From: Tabrizicola piscis
GTDB lineage: Bacteria > Pseudomonadota > Alphaproteobacteria > Rhodobacterales > Rhodobacteraceae
Reading direction: 5' to 3'
DNA length: 64,000 nt
Assembly: GCF_003940805.1 (NCBI RefSeq)
Contig: NZ_CP034328.1
Span: 496,001 to 560,000 of the forward strand
Shown here: in pieces, positions 55,173-64,000 of the stretch
Numbering within the stretch: the stretch's first letter is position 1
Layout: every line of letters starts with the position of its first letter
Made by a program: the position numbers and the translations under genes
The notes under the pieces: model-generated
Databases searched by the model: none
What the model was told of the DNA's origin: nothing
The model's input: only the letters and a program-made list of their open reading frames with translations

Positions 55173-56261
55173 TCAGCCCGCGTGGATCAGGCTTTGGAAC
55201 AGCCGCGGGTCCAGGCTTTCCGCCGCAAACGTCTCGCCTTCGGTCAGCAGGCTGACGGCGTCGTGGCTGTGCAAGGACTCCTGATGGCTTGCAATCACCC
55301 GAAAGTCGCCAATCCGACGATCCGCCTTCAACTGCTCGCAAAAGCTGCGGGCGGCATCTTCGACAAAGATCGGGTTGGCGGCGTTGAGTTCCGCAAACGC
55401 CTGCTCGTCCTCACGCTTCACCATCACTTGCGTCTCGGTCACCACGGCGGCGCGGGCCAGATCCACCAGATCCTCAAACCACATGACCGCACCCGGTTTC
55501 AGCACCACGGAAATCCGCGCGACCGACCGCTGCGAATGGGGCGTGGCAAGCTGGCCGCGCGTCATCCTTGCATGTTCGGACAGTTCCAAGGAACAGGGGC
55601 AGGTCGACGAATAGACATAGTCCAGATGGACGATCTTCTTCCTCACCCCCGCCACTTCGACCAGCTCCAGTGCCAGATCGTAATACTGCCACCCCACCAG
55701 CCCCGACCGCAGCGAGGTGATCTGCATTGGGAACGACACCCGCATCTGGATGCGCGCGTCAAAGCTGCCAAGGTCGGCGATATAGTCATCCAGCGCCGCC
55801 TCGACCACGCCGAAGGAGAACGCCTTTTGCGCATGGCCGTAGAAGGACCGCATGATGCGGCTCATGTTTATGCCCTTCTTTTCCGCCTCAAGGCTGACGG
55901 TGCCGGTCACGCTGGTTTCCAGCACGATCTCGCCCCCGTCACGCGTTTCATAGCGGATCGGCAGGCGGAAATTGGAAATCCCCACATGCTGAATGCGCTG
56001 TTTGGCCCCGACGATCAGGCTGGAGGGCCCGTTCTGCAAGTCCGGCAAGGACGCGCGATAGGCATCATCCACCCGGAACTGAGGATAGGTCCGGCTCAGC
56101 GCCGGATAGGCCTGACCCGGCACCAGATACCCAACCGCCGAATCCAGCGTGGCAATCTCGTCGTCCGAGGCCTTGCCTGCCCACTGGCGCAAGGTGGCCA
56201 GCGCGGCCGCTGCTTCTTCGCGCGACGGCTTGCGGTCGAAATCGGGGGTGTGGATGTTCAT
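55173..56261 (-). CDS. folE2: GTP cyclohydrolase FolE2 (type IB)
   Basis: A 362-residue enzyme that converts GTP to dihydroneopterin triphosphate, the entry to folate synthesis. YSSTCPCSLELSEHA carries the metal-binding cysteine, and HSQRSVARISV and IFVEDAARSFCEQL are typical of COG1469. This type works with metals other than zinc. With FolB and FolP in the same window it supports a complete upper folate pathway. No Zur-like operator was recognised in the 151 bases upstream. Confidence 0.95.
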   Translation of the reverse strand: MNIHTPDFDRKPSREEAAAALATLRQWAGKASDDEIATLDSAVGYLVPGQAYPALSRTYPQFRVDDAYRASLPDLQNGPSSLIVGAKQRIQHVGISNFRLPIRYETRDGGEIVLETSVTGTVSLEAEKKGINMSRIMRSFYGHAQKAFSFGVVEAALDDYIADLGSFDARIQMRVSFPMQITSLRSGLVGWQYYDLALELVEVAGVRKKIVHLDYVYSSTCPCSLELSEHARMTRGQLATPHSQRSVARISVVLKPGAVMWFEDLVDLARAAVVTETQVMVKREDEQAFAELNAANPIFVEDAARSFCEQLKADRRIGDFRVIASHQESLHSHDAVSLLTEGETFAAESLDPRLFQSLIHAG

Positions 56262-56412
56262 CTGGAGGGCCTTTCGGTTCTGGCAGGGCTGACCCCGCCG
56301 TCAATGTCATCAGGTATACGCAAGTAGGATCACGCCGGATCATTGTGAGGGCCCGCCCAGTTGGGCGCTGTCACAATCCCGGCATCACCGCCGCCAGATA
56401 CGGCAGACGGCG

Positions 56413-57594
56413 TCAGGCCACCGCCAACGCCGCCTCAAGATCGGCGATCAGATCGCCCGCATCCTCCAGCCCCAGCGACAGCCGGATCAGGCCCGGCGTG
56501 ATGCCCAGCGCGTCTTTCTGGTCCTGCGGCAGACGCTGGTGCGTGGTGGTGGCGGGATGGGTGGCAATCGTCTTGGCATCGCCCAGGTTGTTGGAAATCT
56601 TGGCAATCTCCAGCGCGTTCATGAAACGGAAGGCCGCCTCCTTGCCGCCCGAAACCTCGAACGACACCAGCGTGCCCCCCGACCCCATCTGCGCCATCGC
56701 CAGCGCGTGCTGGGGGTGGCTGGGCAGGCCCGGGAAGATCACCTTGGACACCTTGGGATGCGCCTCCAGCGCCCTTGCCACCGCCAGCGCCGTATCGGCC
56801 ATCGCCCGACAGCGCAGGTCCAGCGTCGCCATGCCGTTCAGATGCATCCAGGCGGTAAACGGGCTCATGCTGCCGCCGGTGTGCTTCATATAGGGTTCCA
56901 GTACCTTGCGGATGAAGGCTTCCGTCCCGCAGACCACGCCGCCCAGCGCCCGGCCCTGCCCATCGATGTGCTTGGTGGTGGAATAGACCACCACATCCGC
57001 CCCTTGTTCGACCGCGCGGGAAAAGATCGGCGTGGCAAAGACATTGTCGCAGATCACCAAGGCACCTGCCGCATGGGCAATCTCGGACACCGCCCGGATG
57101 TCCACCAGTTCCAGCGTCGGGTTCGACATGGATTCGAAGAACACCAGCTTGGTCCCGGGCGTGACAGCCGCGCGCCAAGCGTCAAGATCAGCGCCATCGA
57201 CGAAGGTGACGCGCACGCCAAAGCGCTGCAGCACTTCCTCCAGCACATAAAGACAGGATCCGAACAGCGCGCGCGACGAGACCACATGGTCCCCCGCACG
57301 CAGGGCCGCCATCAGCGCCCCACTGACCGCCGCCATGCCCGACGCCGTGGCAAAGGCATCTTCGGTGCCTTCAAGGGCTGCAATCCGTTCCTCGAACATC
57401 CGCGTCGTGGGGTTGCCGTAGCGGGCATAGATGAACTCATCCTCACCCGCCTTTACGAACCGCGCTTCCGCCGCCTCAGCCGTGGGGTAGACAAAGCCCT
57501 GCGTCAGGAAGATCGCCTCGGCCATCTCGCCATACTGGCTGCGGCGGCTGCCCTCGTGAACCAGTGTCGTGCGGGTTTTCCAGTCTTTCGTCAT
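56413..57594 (-). CDS. metZ: O-succinylhomoserine sulfhydrylase
   Basis: A 393-residue PLP enzyme making homocysteine from O-succinylhomoserine and sulfide. YARYGNPTTRMFEERIAALE, ATASGMAAVSGAL, the PLP lysine region VVYSTTKHIDGQGRALGG and the terminal GLIRLSLGLEDAGDL are family marks. The ATG at 57594 gives MTKDWKTRTTLVHEG; the frame upstream runs into the leader. A SAM-II riboswitch and intrinsic terminator precede it, so expression should fall when SAM is plentiful. Confidence 0.95.
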   Translation of the reverse strand: MTKDWKTRTTLVHEGSRRSQYGEMAEAIFLTQGFVYPTAEAAEARFVKAGEDEFIYARYGNPTTRMFEERIAALEGTEDAFATASGMAAVSGALMAALRAGDHVVSSRALFGSCLYVLEEVLQRFGVRVTFVDGADLDAWRAAVTPGTKLVFFESMSNPTLELVDIRAVSEIAHAAGALVICDNVFATPIFSRAVEQGADVVVYSTTKHIDGQGRALGGVVCGTEAFIRKVLEPYMKHTGGSMSPFTAWMHLNGMATLDLRCRAMADTALAVARALEAHPKVSKVIFPGLPSHPQHALAMAQMGSGGTLVSFEVSGGKEAAFRFMNALEIAKISNNLGDAKTIATHPATTTHQRLPQDQKDALGITPGLIRLSLGLEDAGDLIADLEAALAVA

Positions 57595-57631
57595 CGCGGC
57601 CGCTTTCCCTGCCTGGACCCGTTGGCCCAAG

Positions 57632-57664
57632 AAAAAACCCCGGCAAACCCAAAGGTGCCGGGGC
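57632..57664 (-). terminator. Leader terminator upstream of metZ
   Basis: On the minus strand, CCCCGGCA pairs with TGCCGGGG around an 11-base loop and is followed by six T residues (57637-57632), between the riboswitch and the metZ start. This is an intrinsic terminator placed for attenuation. Confidence 0.82.
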
Positions 57665-57673
57665 CATTGCCCT

Positions 57674-57732
57674 TCACCTCTTTAGCGGTTTGTTTAACGT
57701 GGCCCGCAATCCGGTAACAAATTGCCACGAGG
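57674..57732 (-). promoter_or_regulatory. SAM-II (SAM-alpha) riboswitch
   Basis: The minus-strand leader has stem CGTGGC/GCCACG enclosing AATTTGTTACCGGATTGCGG, followed by the conserved ACGTTAAACAAACCGCTAAA and GAGGTG, whose 3' part forms the H-type pseudoknot with the loop. Spacing and the GTTAAA...GCTAAA signature match the alphaproteobacterial SAM-II class usually found before metA/metX/metZ. The match is by recalled consensus. Confidence 0.88.
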
Positions 57733-57865
57733 ATGGTGCATACGCCCGGTCCCCGGCAGGGTCAACCCAGCCCGCGCGCACGCTCCCCTTGATTTTCCAT
57801 GCCCTTGATTTTCCGCGTCAGGTAGCCGACGCTTTGCGCGAAGTTTTCTTGCATTGCAGGCCCCC

Positions 57866-58999
57866 ATGCGTTGCCGCCCCGCCCTTTTCCCACTGCTTGC
57901 CCTTGGCCTTCTGGCCCCCGCCCTGCCCGCCCTCGCCCAGACCTGCGAAGACCGCAGCCCTGACTATGCCGCCCGCATCACCCTGTGCGATCAGGCCTAT
58001 GCCGAGGCTGAGACGGAAGATGCCGCCGCACTTGCCCTGTCCCTCAAGGGCGAGGCGCAGCGCCTGTCGGGCGATCTGGACGGCGCGGCCGAAACCCTGG
58101 CGCAGGCGCTGGTGCATACCCCGGCCAATGCCTGGGTCTGGGTGGAACTGGGCAATGTCCGCTATGACCAGCGCGACATTGCCGGAGCCCTCGCCCATTA
58201 TTCCGCCGCGCTGGCCGTCGAAGATTACGGCGATGCCTGGGCCAACCGGGCCGAGGCGTGGTGGGAATTCCGCATGGGGCAAAACTGTTCCGACGACGCC
58301 GATCAGGCGCTGCGGCTGAACCCGCAATACGCCTATGCCAATGAAATCAAGGGCCGTTGCCTGATCGACCTTGGCCGCGCGGAGGAGGCGCTCAGCTACT
58401 TCGACACCGCAATTTCGCTGGCCCCGGGATATCAGAACGCCTACCGCAACAAGATGGCCGCACTTGCCGACCTTGACCGGTTTCAGGACGTCGTGGCCCT
58501 CGCGGATGAAGCGCTGCGCCCCGGCACGGTGCCGAACTCCAACCCCGCGATTGAAGAGGATATCCTCGCCCGCCGCCTGCTCGCACTGGCAAAGTACTCC
58601 CCGATGAACATGGTCGGCGCCGAGGCCGAGGCCCTGCTCCGCCGTTATCCGCAGAACCTCGCCGCCGTGAACATCAAGGCCCGCGCCCTGATCGCTGACC
58701 AGAAACCGCAAGAGGCCGATGCCCTGACCGCAACCCTGCGCGCCAACCCTGACGGACTGCCGATGGAGGCGGTCTATTTCGACACGCTGGCCCAGATCGA
58801 CGTGGCCCTTGGCCGTCTGGACGACGCCTTCGCCAATTACGAGGCGGCCTTGGCCAAAGATCCCGACCTGTCAAAGATCTATGCCCGCAAACTGTCCGAA
58901 CTGGGCTTCCTGCCCTTGTCAAACGCGCCGCCAGGTGTGCTGACGGCGCTGCGGCGCTGCATGGATGTCAAGAAAGCAGCCTGTCTGATCGCAAGCTGA
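57866..58999 (+). CDS. Secreted tetratricopeptide repeat protein
   Basis: A 377-residue protein with a signal peptide (LFPLLALGLLAPALPALA) and at least five TPR units (ALALSLKGEAQRLSGDLDGA; AWVWVELGNVRYDQRDIAGA; YANEIKGRCLIDLGRAEEA; AYRNKMAALADLDRFQD; LAQIDVALGRLDDAFANYEA). The ATG at 57866 is preferred over an upstream TTG at 57854. Probably a periplasmic scaffold; partner unknown. Divergent from the metZ leader. Confidence 0.85.
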   Translation: MRCRPALFPLLALGLLAPALPALAQTCEDRSPDYAARITLCDQAYAEAETEDAAALALSLKGEAQRLSGDLDGAAETLAQALVHTPANAWVWVELGNVRYDQRDIAGALAHYSAALAVEDYGDAWANRAEAWWEFRMGQNCSDDADQALRLNPQYAYANEIKGRCLIDLGRAEEALSYFDTAISLAPGYQNAYRNKMAALADLDRFQDVVALADEALRPGTVPNSNPAIEEDILARRLLALAKYSPMNMVGAEAEALLRRYPQNLAAVNIKARALIADQKPQEADALTATLRANPDGLPMEAVYFDTLAQIDVALGRLDDAFANYEAALAKDPDLSKIYARKLSELGFLPLSNAPPGVLTALRRCMDVKKAACLIAS

Positions 59000-59011
59000 C
59001 GGGCGGTCGCC

Positions 59012-59647
59012 TCAGACGGGCTGACCGTCGTCGTCCAGGTTGATCACCGTCAGCACCATGGCGCGCAGCACCATGTGGCCGATCACCGGCAGCAGCGCCC
59101 AGAACATCAGCCAATGCGACGCATGGATGGTCTGGATCAGCGTTTCGTTCAGCAGCAGGAAGCTGAAGTTGTAGACCACCATCATCCGGGTCAGGTTCGG
59201 CAAATGCGACCGCATCTCTTCATCCGGCCAGAAGCTGGCCGCAGTTGCGACGCGCCCCTTCAGCACATCCATCAGGAAGATGCCCCCGATCGCCACATAG
59301 AACAGGCTCTGCATGCGCTGGCACCACAGTGGGTCATCGACCCCGGCCAGGACCAGCAGCGGCACACCGGCAAAGACCAGCGCCAGCAGCGCCGTCCGCA
59401 TCGCCGAATAGCGCGTCAGCATCCGCCGCACCATGCCTTCGAACCCGATCCCGATCCGCACTGCCAAGGCCACAAGGAAGGCGGTCACGAAGGCTTGACC
59501 CTCGTTGTCCGGGCCAAGGGCGACCGACAGCACCGGATATCCAACCAGAAGGACAGCGCCCGGGATGTACAGCGTCCGCGACATCGGCGGCAGGTCCTGA
59601 AACAGGCTCAGGAACATGCGGACAAGGTCGAAAGGATGGCGATACAT
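59012..59647 (-). CDS. Multi-pass membrane protein of unknown function
   Basis: A 211-residue protein with about five hydrophobic segments (YIPGAVLLVGYPVLSVALG; AFVTAFLVALAVRIGIGF; LLALVFAGVPLLVLAGV; LFYVAIGGIFLMDVLKG; LMFWALLPVIGHMVLRAM). The ATG at 59647 begins MYRHPFDLVRMF and is preferred over 59692. No family recognised. It is followed upstream by ispZ on the same strand. Confidence 0.78.
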   Translation of the reverse strand: MYRHPFDLVRMFLSLFQDLPPMSRTLYIPGAVLLVGYPVLSVALGPDNEGQAFVTAFLVALAVRIGIGFEGMVRRMLTRYSAMRTALLALVFAGVPLLVLAGVDDPLWCQRMQSLFYVAIGGIFLMDVLKGRVATAASFWPDEEMRSHLPNLTRMMVVYNFSFLLLNETLIQTIHASHWLMFWALLPVIGHMVLRAMVLTVINLDDDGQPV

Positions 59648-59744
59648 GGCGAACCCCCGATTAGCTCGCCTTAAGGTGTAGATGCGCTTCAAGGCAGACC
59701 TTGGGCAGCAACCGGACGCTTGCAGGGCATTCCTGTGGAAAGCG

Positions 59745-60353
59745 TTACGCCTTGTCGTCAGGCGGCTCGATCATGAAACGGTTCAGCATCGTGATCTGGA
59801 CCATCAGGAAAACGAACAGCACCGCCGGCATCGCGAAGGTCTCCAGCTTGACCCACAACTCGGTCGTCTGGGTGCGCCAGATCACCTCGTTCGCAATGGC
59901 AAGTGCCGCGAACATCAGCGCCAGCCGCCGGGTCAGGATCATCCAACCCTCTGGTTTCATTGGCAAAGCCTCGCCCATCACCCATTGCAGCAGACTGACA
60001 CCGCGCACCAGCCCCGCGCCCAGGATCAGCGCGAAGGTTCCGTAGACGATGGTCGTCTTCATCTTGAAAAAGCTTTCGTCATTGAACCATGCCGTCAGCC
60101 CGCCAAAGAAGATCACCATCACGGCGACAAAGATCTGCATCCGGCTCAATGCCCCGGTCAGCCACCACAGCGCCGCAATTGAGGCCAAAAGGAGCGGGAC
60201 CATGATCAGCGCCGCCACAATGAAGCCCGAGTATTCGGTGCCCCGGAACGCAAAGCTTTCGTCCTTGATCCACATGTAGACCCCGAAGAAGACCAAGGTC
60301 GGCCCCAATTCCAAAGCCTGTTTCAACACCGGGTTGATCTTGCGTTCGGCCAT
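59745..60353 (-). CDS. ispZ: Inner membrane septation protein IspZ/YciB
   Basis: A 202-residue membrane protein with five helices and the family pattern LKQALELGPTLVFFGVY near the start, GGLTAWFNDESFFKMK in the middle and ANEVIWRTQTTELWVKLE near the end. YciB-type proteins affect septation and envelope synthesis; the precise activity is unsettled. The ATG at 60353 gives the usual length. ispZ close to ftsY is a common alphaproteobacterial order. Confidence 0.92.
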   Translation of the reverse strand: MAERKINPVLKQALELGPTLVFFGVYMWIKDESFAFRGTEYSGFIVAALIMVPLLLASIAALWWLTGALSRMQIFVAVMVIFFGGLTAWFNDESFFKMKTTIVYGTFALILGAGLVRGVSLLQWVMGEALPMKPEGWMILTRRLALMFAALAIANEVIWRTQTTELWVKLETFAMPAVLFVFLMVQITMLNRFMIEPPDDKA

Positions 60354-60478
60354 GACGTGCCGGTCCTTCCTGTCGGTCGCGGCCCTGCCTTTGGACCTGC
60401 CCCCCATGTGGCGCGAAACCGGCCCGGGTTCAAGACGGCAGGCGGGCCTGGGCGAAGGGCATCGTCACGTCAGCCCCC

Positions 60479-61369
60479 TCAGGGCGCGAGTCCCGGCGTC
60501 CAGAGGGCGGTCAGCCGCGCTCCCTGCAACACCAGCGCAAGGCCCTTGGGGCCAAGCGGATCGTCCGATAGCCCCGCCATCAGCAGCCGTGACGCGCCGA
60601 TCCCGTCCTCCACCATCAGCGACAGGGTCAGCCGCCCCCGGCCCTGCGGCAGGGCTGTCACCAGTTGCTCCAGTTCAGGGCGCGTGTCTTCGGTCAGGGC
60701 GGCATCGGGCAGATTGTCGACCAACTGGCGCAGCGCCAGACGCGCAGCCTCCACCGCGGCACCACCCGTTGCCCCACCTGAAAGCCGTTCCCCCAGCATC
60801 TCCATCACCGGGCGCAGCAGGCGGCCATCGTTCCGCCAGACAACGTCCAGCCCGGTCAGGCTGCCGCCAAGCAGCGCGACCGCCGAAAGCCCACTGGCCT
60901 TCCCAACCGCAGAAAAGATGACCTCGGTCCCGCCCGACAGGCGCAGAACCCCGTCGCGCAGGTCCAGACGGTCGGTCCCGGGGTCCACCGCCACCGCAAA
61001 GCGCAGTTCCGCCGTCTGCAGCCGGAACAGACTGCGCAGACGGTCGTCCAGCGCGCGGTCGCCCGCCTTTGGCAAGACCCGCAGTCCCGCCAGATCGACC
61101 TCGATGCTGACCAGCCCCGCATCATCCGCAGTGCCCCGCAGCCGCAGACGATCCGCCGTCAGGTCCGGCCGCCCCGGCGCCTCGGACCGCAGCGCCGCGC
61201 CATCCAGAACGCACCACCCCGCCTCGGGACCGGCAGGCGGCACCGTCAGCGCATAGCCCGTCACCTGCACGGCGCGGGTCAGGACGTCACACCCGGCGGG
61301 GACAGTCTCAGCCTGCGCGGGTCCCCCCAGCGCAAGGACGATCAGGCCGACGCAAAGGCACATCCTCAT
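60479..61369 (-). CDS. Secreted protein of unknown function
   Basis: A 296-residue protein with a signal peptide (LCVGLIVLALGGPAQA) and a mature domain of alternating strands (DLAGLRVLPKAGDRALDDRL; LRFAVAVDPGTDRLDLRDG; RGRLTLSLMVEDGIGASRL). The style resembles periplasmic AsmA/DUF945-like proteins, but no firm family can be named. GGAGGGACCC precedes the ATG. It lies between ispZ and ftsY on the same strand. Confidence 0.75.
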   Translation of the reverse strand: MRMCLCVGLIVLALGGPAQAETVPAGCDVLTRAVQVTGYALTVPPAGPEAGWCVLDGAALRSEAPGRPDLTADRLRLRGTADDAGLVSIEVDLAGLRVLPKAGDRALDDRLRSLFRLQTAELRFAVAVDPGTDRLDLRDGVLRLSGGTEVIFSAVGKASGLSAVALLGGSLTGLDVVWRNDGRLLRPVMEMLGERLSGGATGGAAVEAARLALRQLVDNLPDAALTEDTRPELEQLVTALPQGRGRLTLSLMVEDGIGASRLLMAGLSDDPLGPKGLALVLQGARLTALWTPGLAP

Positions 61370-61491
61370 GGGTCCCTCCGATGTCCAAGGTTACCCCATC
61401 CCGCAGCGGGCTCATTGCGCCAAGCCTAACAGGCAGGCCCGCCACCGCATAGCCCGTCACCCGCGCAGGCAGCACCCTCAGACCGGGCGGA

Positions 61492-62595
61492 TCAGTCGCC
61501 GGACCCGACCAGAGCGCGGGCAAAGTCTTCCGGGTCGAACGGGGCCAGATCGTCGATCTGTTCACCGACGCCAATCGCATGAATCGGCAGGCCGAACTTG
61601 TCGGCCAGCGCCACCAGCACCCCACCCTTGGCGGTGCCGTCCAGCTTGGTCATGACAAGGCCCGACACATCGGCGATCTTGCGGAAAATCTCGACCTGCA
61701 GCAGCGCGTTCTGCCCCGTGGTCGCATCCAGTACCAGCAAGGTGTTGTGCGGAGCGGTCGGGTCCACCTTGCGGATCACCCGGACGATCTTGGCCAGCTC
61801 CTCCATCAGGTCCTGCCGGTTCTGCAGCCGCCCCGCAGTGTCGATCATCAAAAGATCGGCCCCATCCACCCGGGCCTTGGTCAAGGCGTCAAAGGCAAGG
61901 CTGGCCGGGTCGCTGCCTTCCGGCGCGGTCAGCACCGGCACACCCGCCCGCGCGCCCCAGATCTGCAACTGCTCGACCGCCGCCGCGCGGAACGTGTCAC
62001 CGGCCGCAATCACCACCGACTTGCCCGCCGCCTTGAACTGGCTGGCCAGCTTGCCAATCGTCGTGGTCTTGCCCGACCCGTTCACCCCAACAACCAGCAC
62101 GACCTGAGGCTTGGTCGGGTAAAGCGGCATCGGCCGCGCGACCGGAGTCATGATCCGCGCAACTTCCGCCGCCAGCGCCTCGCGCAACTCGGGCGTAGAG
62201 ATGCGTTTGCCGAACCGCCCTTCGGCAATGTTGGCCGTCACCCGCACGGCGGTTTCAACCCCCATGTCAGCCTGGATCAACAGCTCTTCCAGACTTTCCA
62301 GCATGGCGTCATCCAGCACGCGGCGCGGCGCATCGCTGCGACCCAGCATCCGGCCCAACAGGCCCGGCCGCTGCCCAGCGTCAGGCATGTCGGGGACGAC
62401 AGGCGCTGTCCGCGGCGTCGACGCAGGTGCCGCCTTAGGCTCGGGCGTCTGCTGCTTTTCCGCCACAAACTCCGGCGGGCTTGGGGCTACCTCTGCCGCA
62501 GCCGGATCACCTTCACCAACCAGCGCATCCAGACCCTCGCCGATCTTGTCCGAGGACCGGAACAGCCTGTCCTTCAGTTTCTTGAAAAAGGACAT
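61492..62595 (-). CDS. ftsY: Signal recognition particle receptor FtsY
   Basis: A 367-residue SRP GTPase that docks ribosome-SRP complexes at the inner membrane. A short acidic/proline-rich A region (about 20-75) is followed by the N domain and G domain: GVNGSGKTTTIGKLA, DTFRAAAVEQL, DTAGRLQNRQDLMEEL and TKLDGTAKGG. The ATG at 62595 gives MSFFKKLKDRLF, the amphipathic membrane-binding start. Confidence 0.96.
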   Translation of the reverse strand: MSFFKKLKDRLFRSSDKIGEGLDALVGEGDPAAAEVAPSPPEFVAEKQQTPEPKAAPASTPRTAPVVPDMPDAGQRPGLLGRMLGRSDAPRRVLDDAMLESLEELLIQADMGVETAVRVTANIAEGRFGKRISTPELREALAAEVARIMTPVARPMPLYPTKPQVVLVVGVNGSGKTTTIGKLASQFKAAGKSVVIAAGDTFRAAAVEQLQIWGARAGVPVLTAPEGSDPASLAFDALTKARVDGADLLMIDTAGRLQNRQDLMEELAKIVRVIRKVDPTAPHNTLLVLDATTGQNALLQVEIFRKIADVSGLVMTKLDGTAKGGVLVALADKFGLPIHAIGVGEQIDDLAPFDPEDFARALVGSGD

Positions 62596-62722
62596 GGGCC
62601 AGCCCTCCTGTTGCCTTGAACCCCATCTAGCCGCTTTGCCGCCGCTGCGTAAGTCCCGCAAGCCCCGCCTGCGGCATTCTACAGACTGGCGGCGCCCCGA
62701 TTGCCTGTTCTAAGGTCCTGCC

Positions 62723-63814
62723 ATGATGCGTCCAGACCCGACCCACCCCCTGCCCCCAGCCGCCTTCGCGCTGGCATCTCTCTTGCCCCTGCCGCTGATC
62801 GGCCTTGGCGCGCTGCAGGGCGGGGCCTGGCTTTGGGCGGCGTTTCTTTACATGGCCGTCCTGACCATCCTGCTGGACCAGTTGATCCCGATGACGGCCA
62901 GTCCGGTCGAGGCGACCATGGAAAAGGCCGAGTTTCCGGCCGCCGACCTGCTGCTTGTCAGCGTGGCGCTTGGCCAGCTTGCCGCCCTTCCGGTCGCCGT
63001 CTGGGCCATCGCGGGCGACAGCGGGCTGGCCACCGGCGAACGGGTGCTTTTGTTCTTTGCCGCCGGGTTCTGGTTCGGTCAGGTCGCCCACCCCGCCGCG
63101 CATGAGCTGATCCACCGCCCGAAGCGTGAGCTGTTCCGTCTGGGCGCTGCCGTCTATGTCTCGCTGCTGTTCGGCCAGCATGCCTCGGCCCACCGGCTGG
63201 TCCACCATCGCCATGTGGCAAGCCCGCTGGACCCCAACACCGCCCGCGCAGGCGAAGGCTTCTACCGGTTTGCCCAGCGCGCCTGGCGTGGCAGCTTTGC
63301 CGAAGGGCTGCGCGCCGAAACCGCCCGGCGGGCGCAGGTGCAAGGGTCGGGGCTTCACCCCTATACGGTCTATCTCGCCGGAAGCCTTGCGGCGCTGCTT
63401 CTGGCGCTGGCGATCGCAGGTCTTCCCGGAGTTCTAGTCTGGGTCGGCCTTGCCATGCACGCACAAAGCCAGATCCTGCTGTCGGACTATGTCCAGCACT
63501 ACGGCCTGACCCGCACCCGGCACCCAGACGGGCGCCTGGAACCCGTCGGCCTGCGCCACAGCTGGAACACCGCGCACTGGTTTTCGTCGGCCATGATGCT
63601 GAATGCGCCGCGCCATTCCGACCACCATGCCAACCCCTCGCGCCCCTTCCCCGCCCTGCGCCTCCCGGATGAGGAGGAGGCCCCCCGCCTGCCCTGGCCG
63701 CTTCCCCTTGCCTGCGCGATGGCGCTGATGCCCAGCCTGTGGCGCCGGGCGATTCGCCCCTATCTCGCCCGCTGGCGGCCCGCCCCGGCCAGCCCACAAG
63801 ACACAGCACCTTGA
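62723..63814 (+). CDS. alkB: AlkB-like membrane alkane/fatty hydroxylase
   Basis: A 363-residue integral membrane di-iron hydroxylase with several N-terminal membrane helices and the histidine boxes AHELIHRPKRE, SAHRLVHHRHVASP and APRHSDHHANPSRPF, plus DYVQHYGL. These match alkane 1-monooxygenases, except that the second box is HRLVHHRH rather than EHxxGHH. Rubredoxin and reductase genes are not adjacent. The substrate may be alkanes or another hydrophobic chain. Confidence 0.85.
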   Translation: MMRPDPTHPLPPAAFALASLLPLPLIGLGALQGGAWLWAAFLYMAVLTILLDQLIPMTASPVEATMEKAEFPAADLLLVSVALGQLAALPVAVWAIAGDSGLATGERVLLFFAAGFWFGQVAHPAAHELIHRPKRELFRLGAAVYVSLLFGQHASAHRLVHHRHVASPLDPNTARAGEGFYRFAQRAWRGSFAEGLRAETARRAQVQGSGLHPYTVYLAGSLAALLLALAIAGLPGVLVWVGLAMHAQSQILLSDYVQHYGLTRTRHPDGRLEPVGLRHSWNTAHWFSSAMMLNAPRHSDHHANPSRPFPALRLPDEEEAPRLPWPLPLACAMALMPSLWRRAIRPYLARWRPAPASPQDTAP

Positions 63815-63872
63815 CTGGTCAACCGGCGCATCCTCTGGCACGATAGCGGCCAAGTCAGTCCCGGAGCCCTTG

Positions 63873-64000
63873 ATGCGTTTGCAGTTTGCCGCCCTTGTCC
63901 TTGCCGCCCTCCCTGCGCTGATGTCCCCTGCACTGGCCGAAACACCCATGACAGGGGCCGAGTTCGAGGCGAACACAACGGGCGAAACCATCACCTATGA
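63873..64000 (+). CDS. Secreted protein, 3'-truncated by window edge
   Basis: The first 42 codons of a gene. A signal peptide (LQFAALVLAALPALMSPALA) precedes ETPMTGAEFEANTTGETIT. GGAG lies upstream of the ATG. Too little is present to name a family. Confidence 0.65.
   Translation, partial: MRLQFAALVLAALPALMSPALAETPMTGAEFEANTTGETITY

Overview
The window looks like a chromosomal segment of a GC-rich alphaproteobacterium of the Rhodobacteraceae type (Rhodobacter, Gemmobacter or Tabrizicola-like). The indications are strong GC bias in most genes, a dacA-type/tmk/holB/tatD/PhnP-like cluster, a cytochrome c2, a CtaD of the aa3 type, a glyS/DUF6446/glyQ operon, an approximately 300-residue FolB, a SAM-II riboswitch ahead of metZ, and an ispZ/ftsY neighbourhood. 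Genus assignment is inference; no rRNA gene is present.

Left part (1 to about 10.6 kb): an accessory island that is visibly less GC-rich than the rest between about 4.5 and 10.3 kb. It holds (i) the 3'-truncated gene of a large unrecognised protein on the minus strand; (ii) a four-gene serine-recombinase cassette (2114-4465) in which every junction is a 4-base ATGA overlap; (iii) a DNA modification and probable defence locus (4625-9655): a MORC/MutL-like GHKL ATPase translationally coupled to a Rossmann-like partner of unknown function, a Vsr nickase, a cytosine-5 DNA methyltransferase and, tail-to-tail with it, a PD-(D/E)XK endonuclease; and (iv) decayed gene remnants (about 9600-10295), one a DUF6429 family pseudogene. 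The island abuts the 3' end of an intact tRNA-Ser(UGA) and its terminator. The GHKL/partner pair combined with Vsr/Dcm/endonuclease is the best candidate for an under-described system here.

Middle part (10.6-36.2 kb): ordinary core genes. These are an envelope lipoprotein and D,D-carboxypeptidase, tmk, holB, a TatD nuclease, a PhnP-like hydrolase, a transporter, a polyamine-type ABC importer (potA, potD, potB, potC on the minus strand), tRNA-Leu(GAG) with a clear terminator, lipB, cytochrome c2, ctaD, a LuxR solo, yqeY, carA, a membrane glycosyltransferase, a GntR regulator and a HAD nucleotidase.

Right part (36.2-64 kb): a UbiH-type hydroxylase gene broken by a one-base shortfall in a C run; an aminotransferase; two overlapping Lrp regulators diverging from ilvC over a near-perfect palindrome; glmM/folP/folB; a SleB hydrolase; a divergent pyruvate phosphate dikinase; the glycyl-tRNA synthetase operon, whose glyS carries an internal tract of different base usage; a degenerate trypsin-fold protein; trkH; folE2; metZ with a SAM-II riboswitch and an intrinsic terminator; a TPR protein; ispZ; ftsY; an AlkB-like hydroxylase; and the start of a secreted protein at the right edge.
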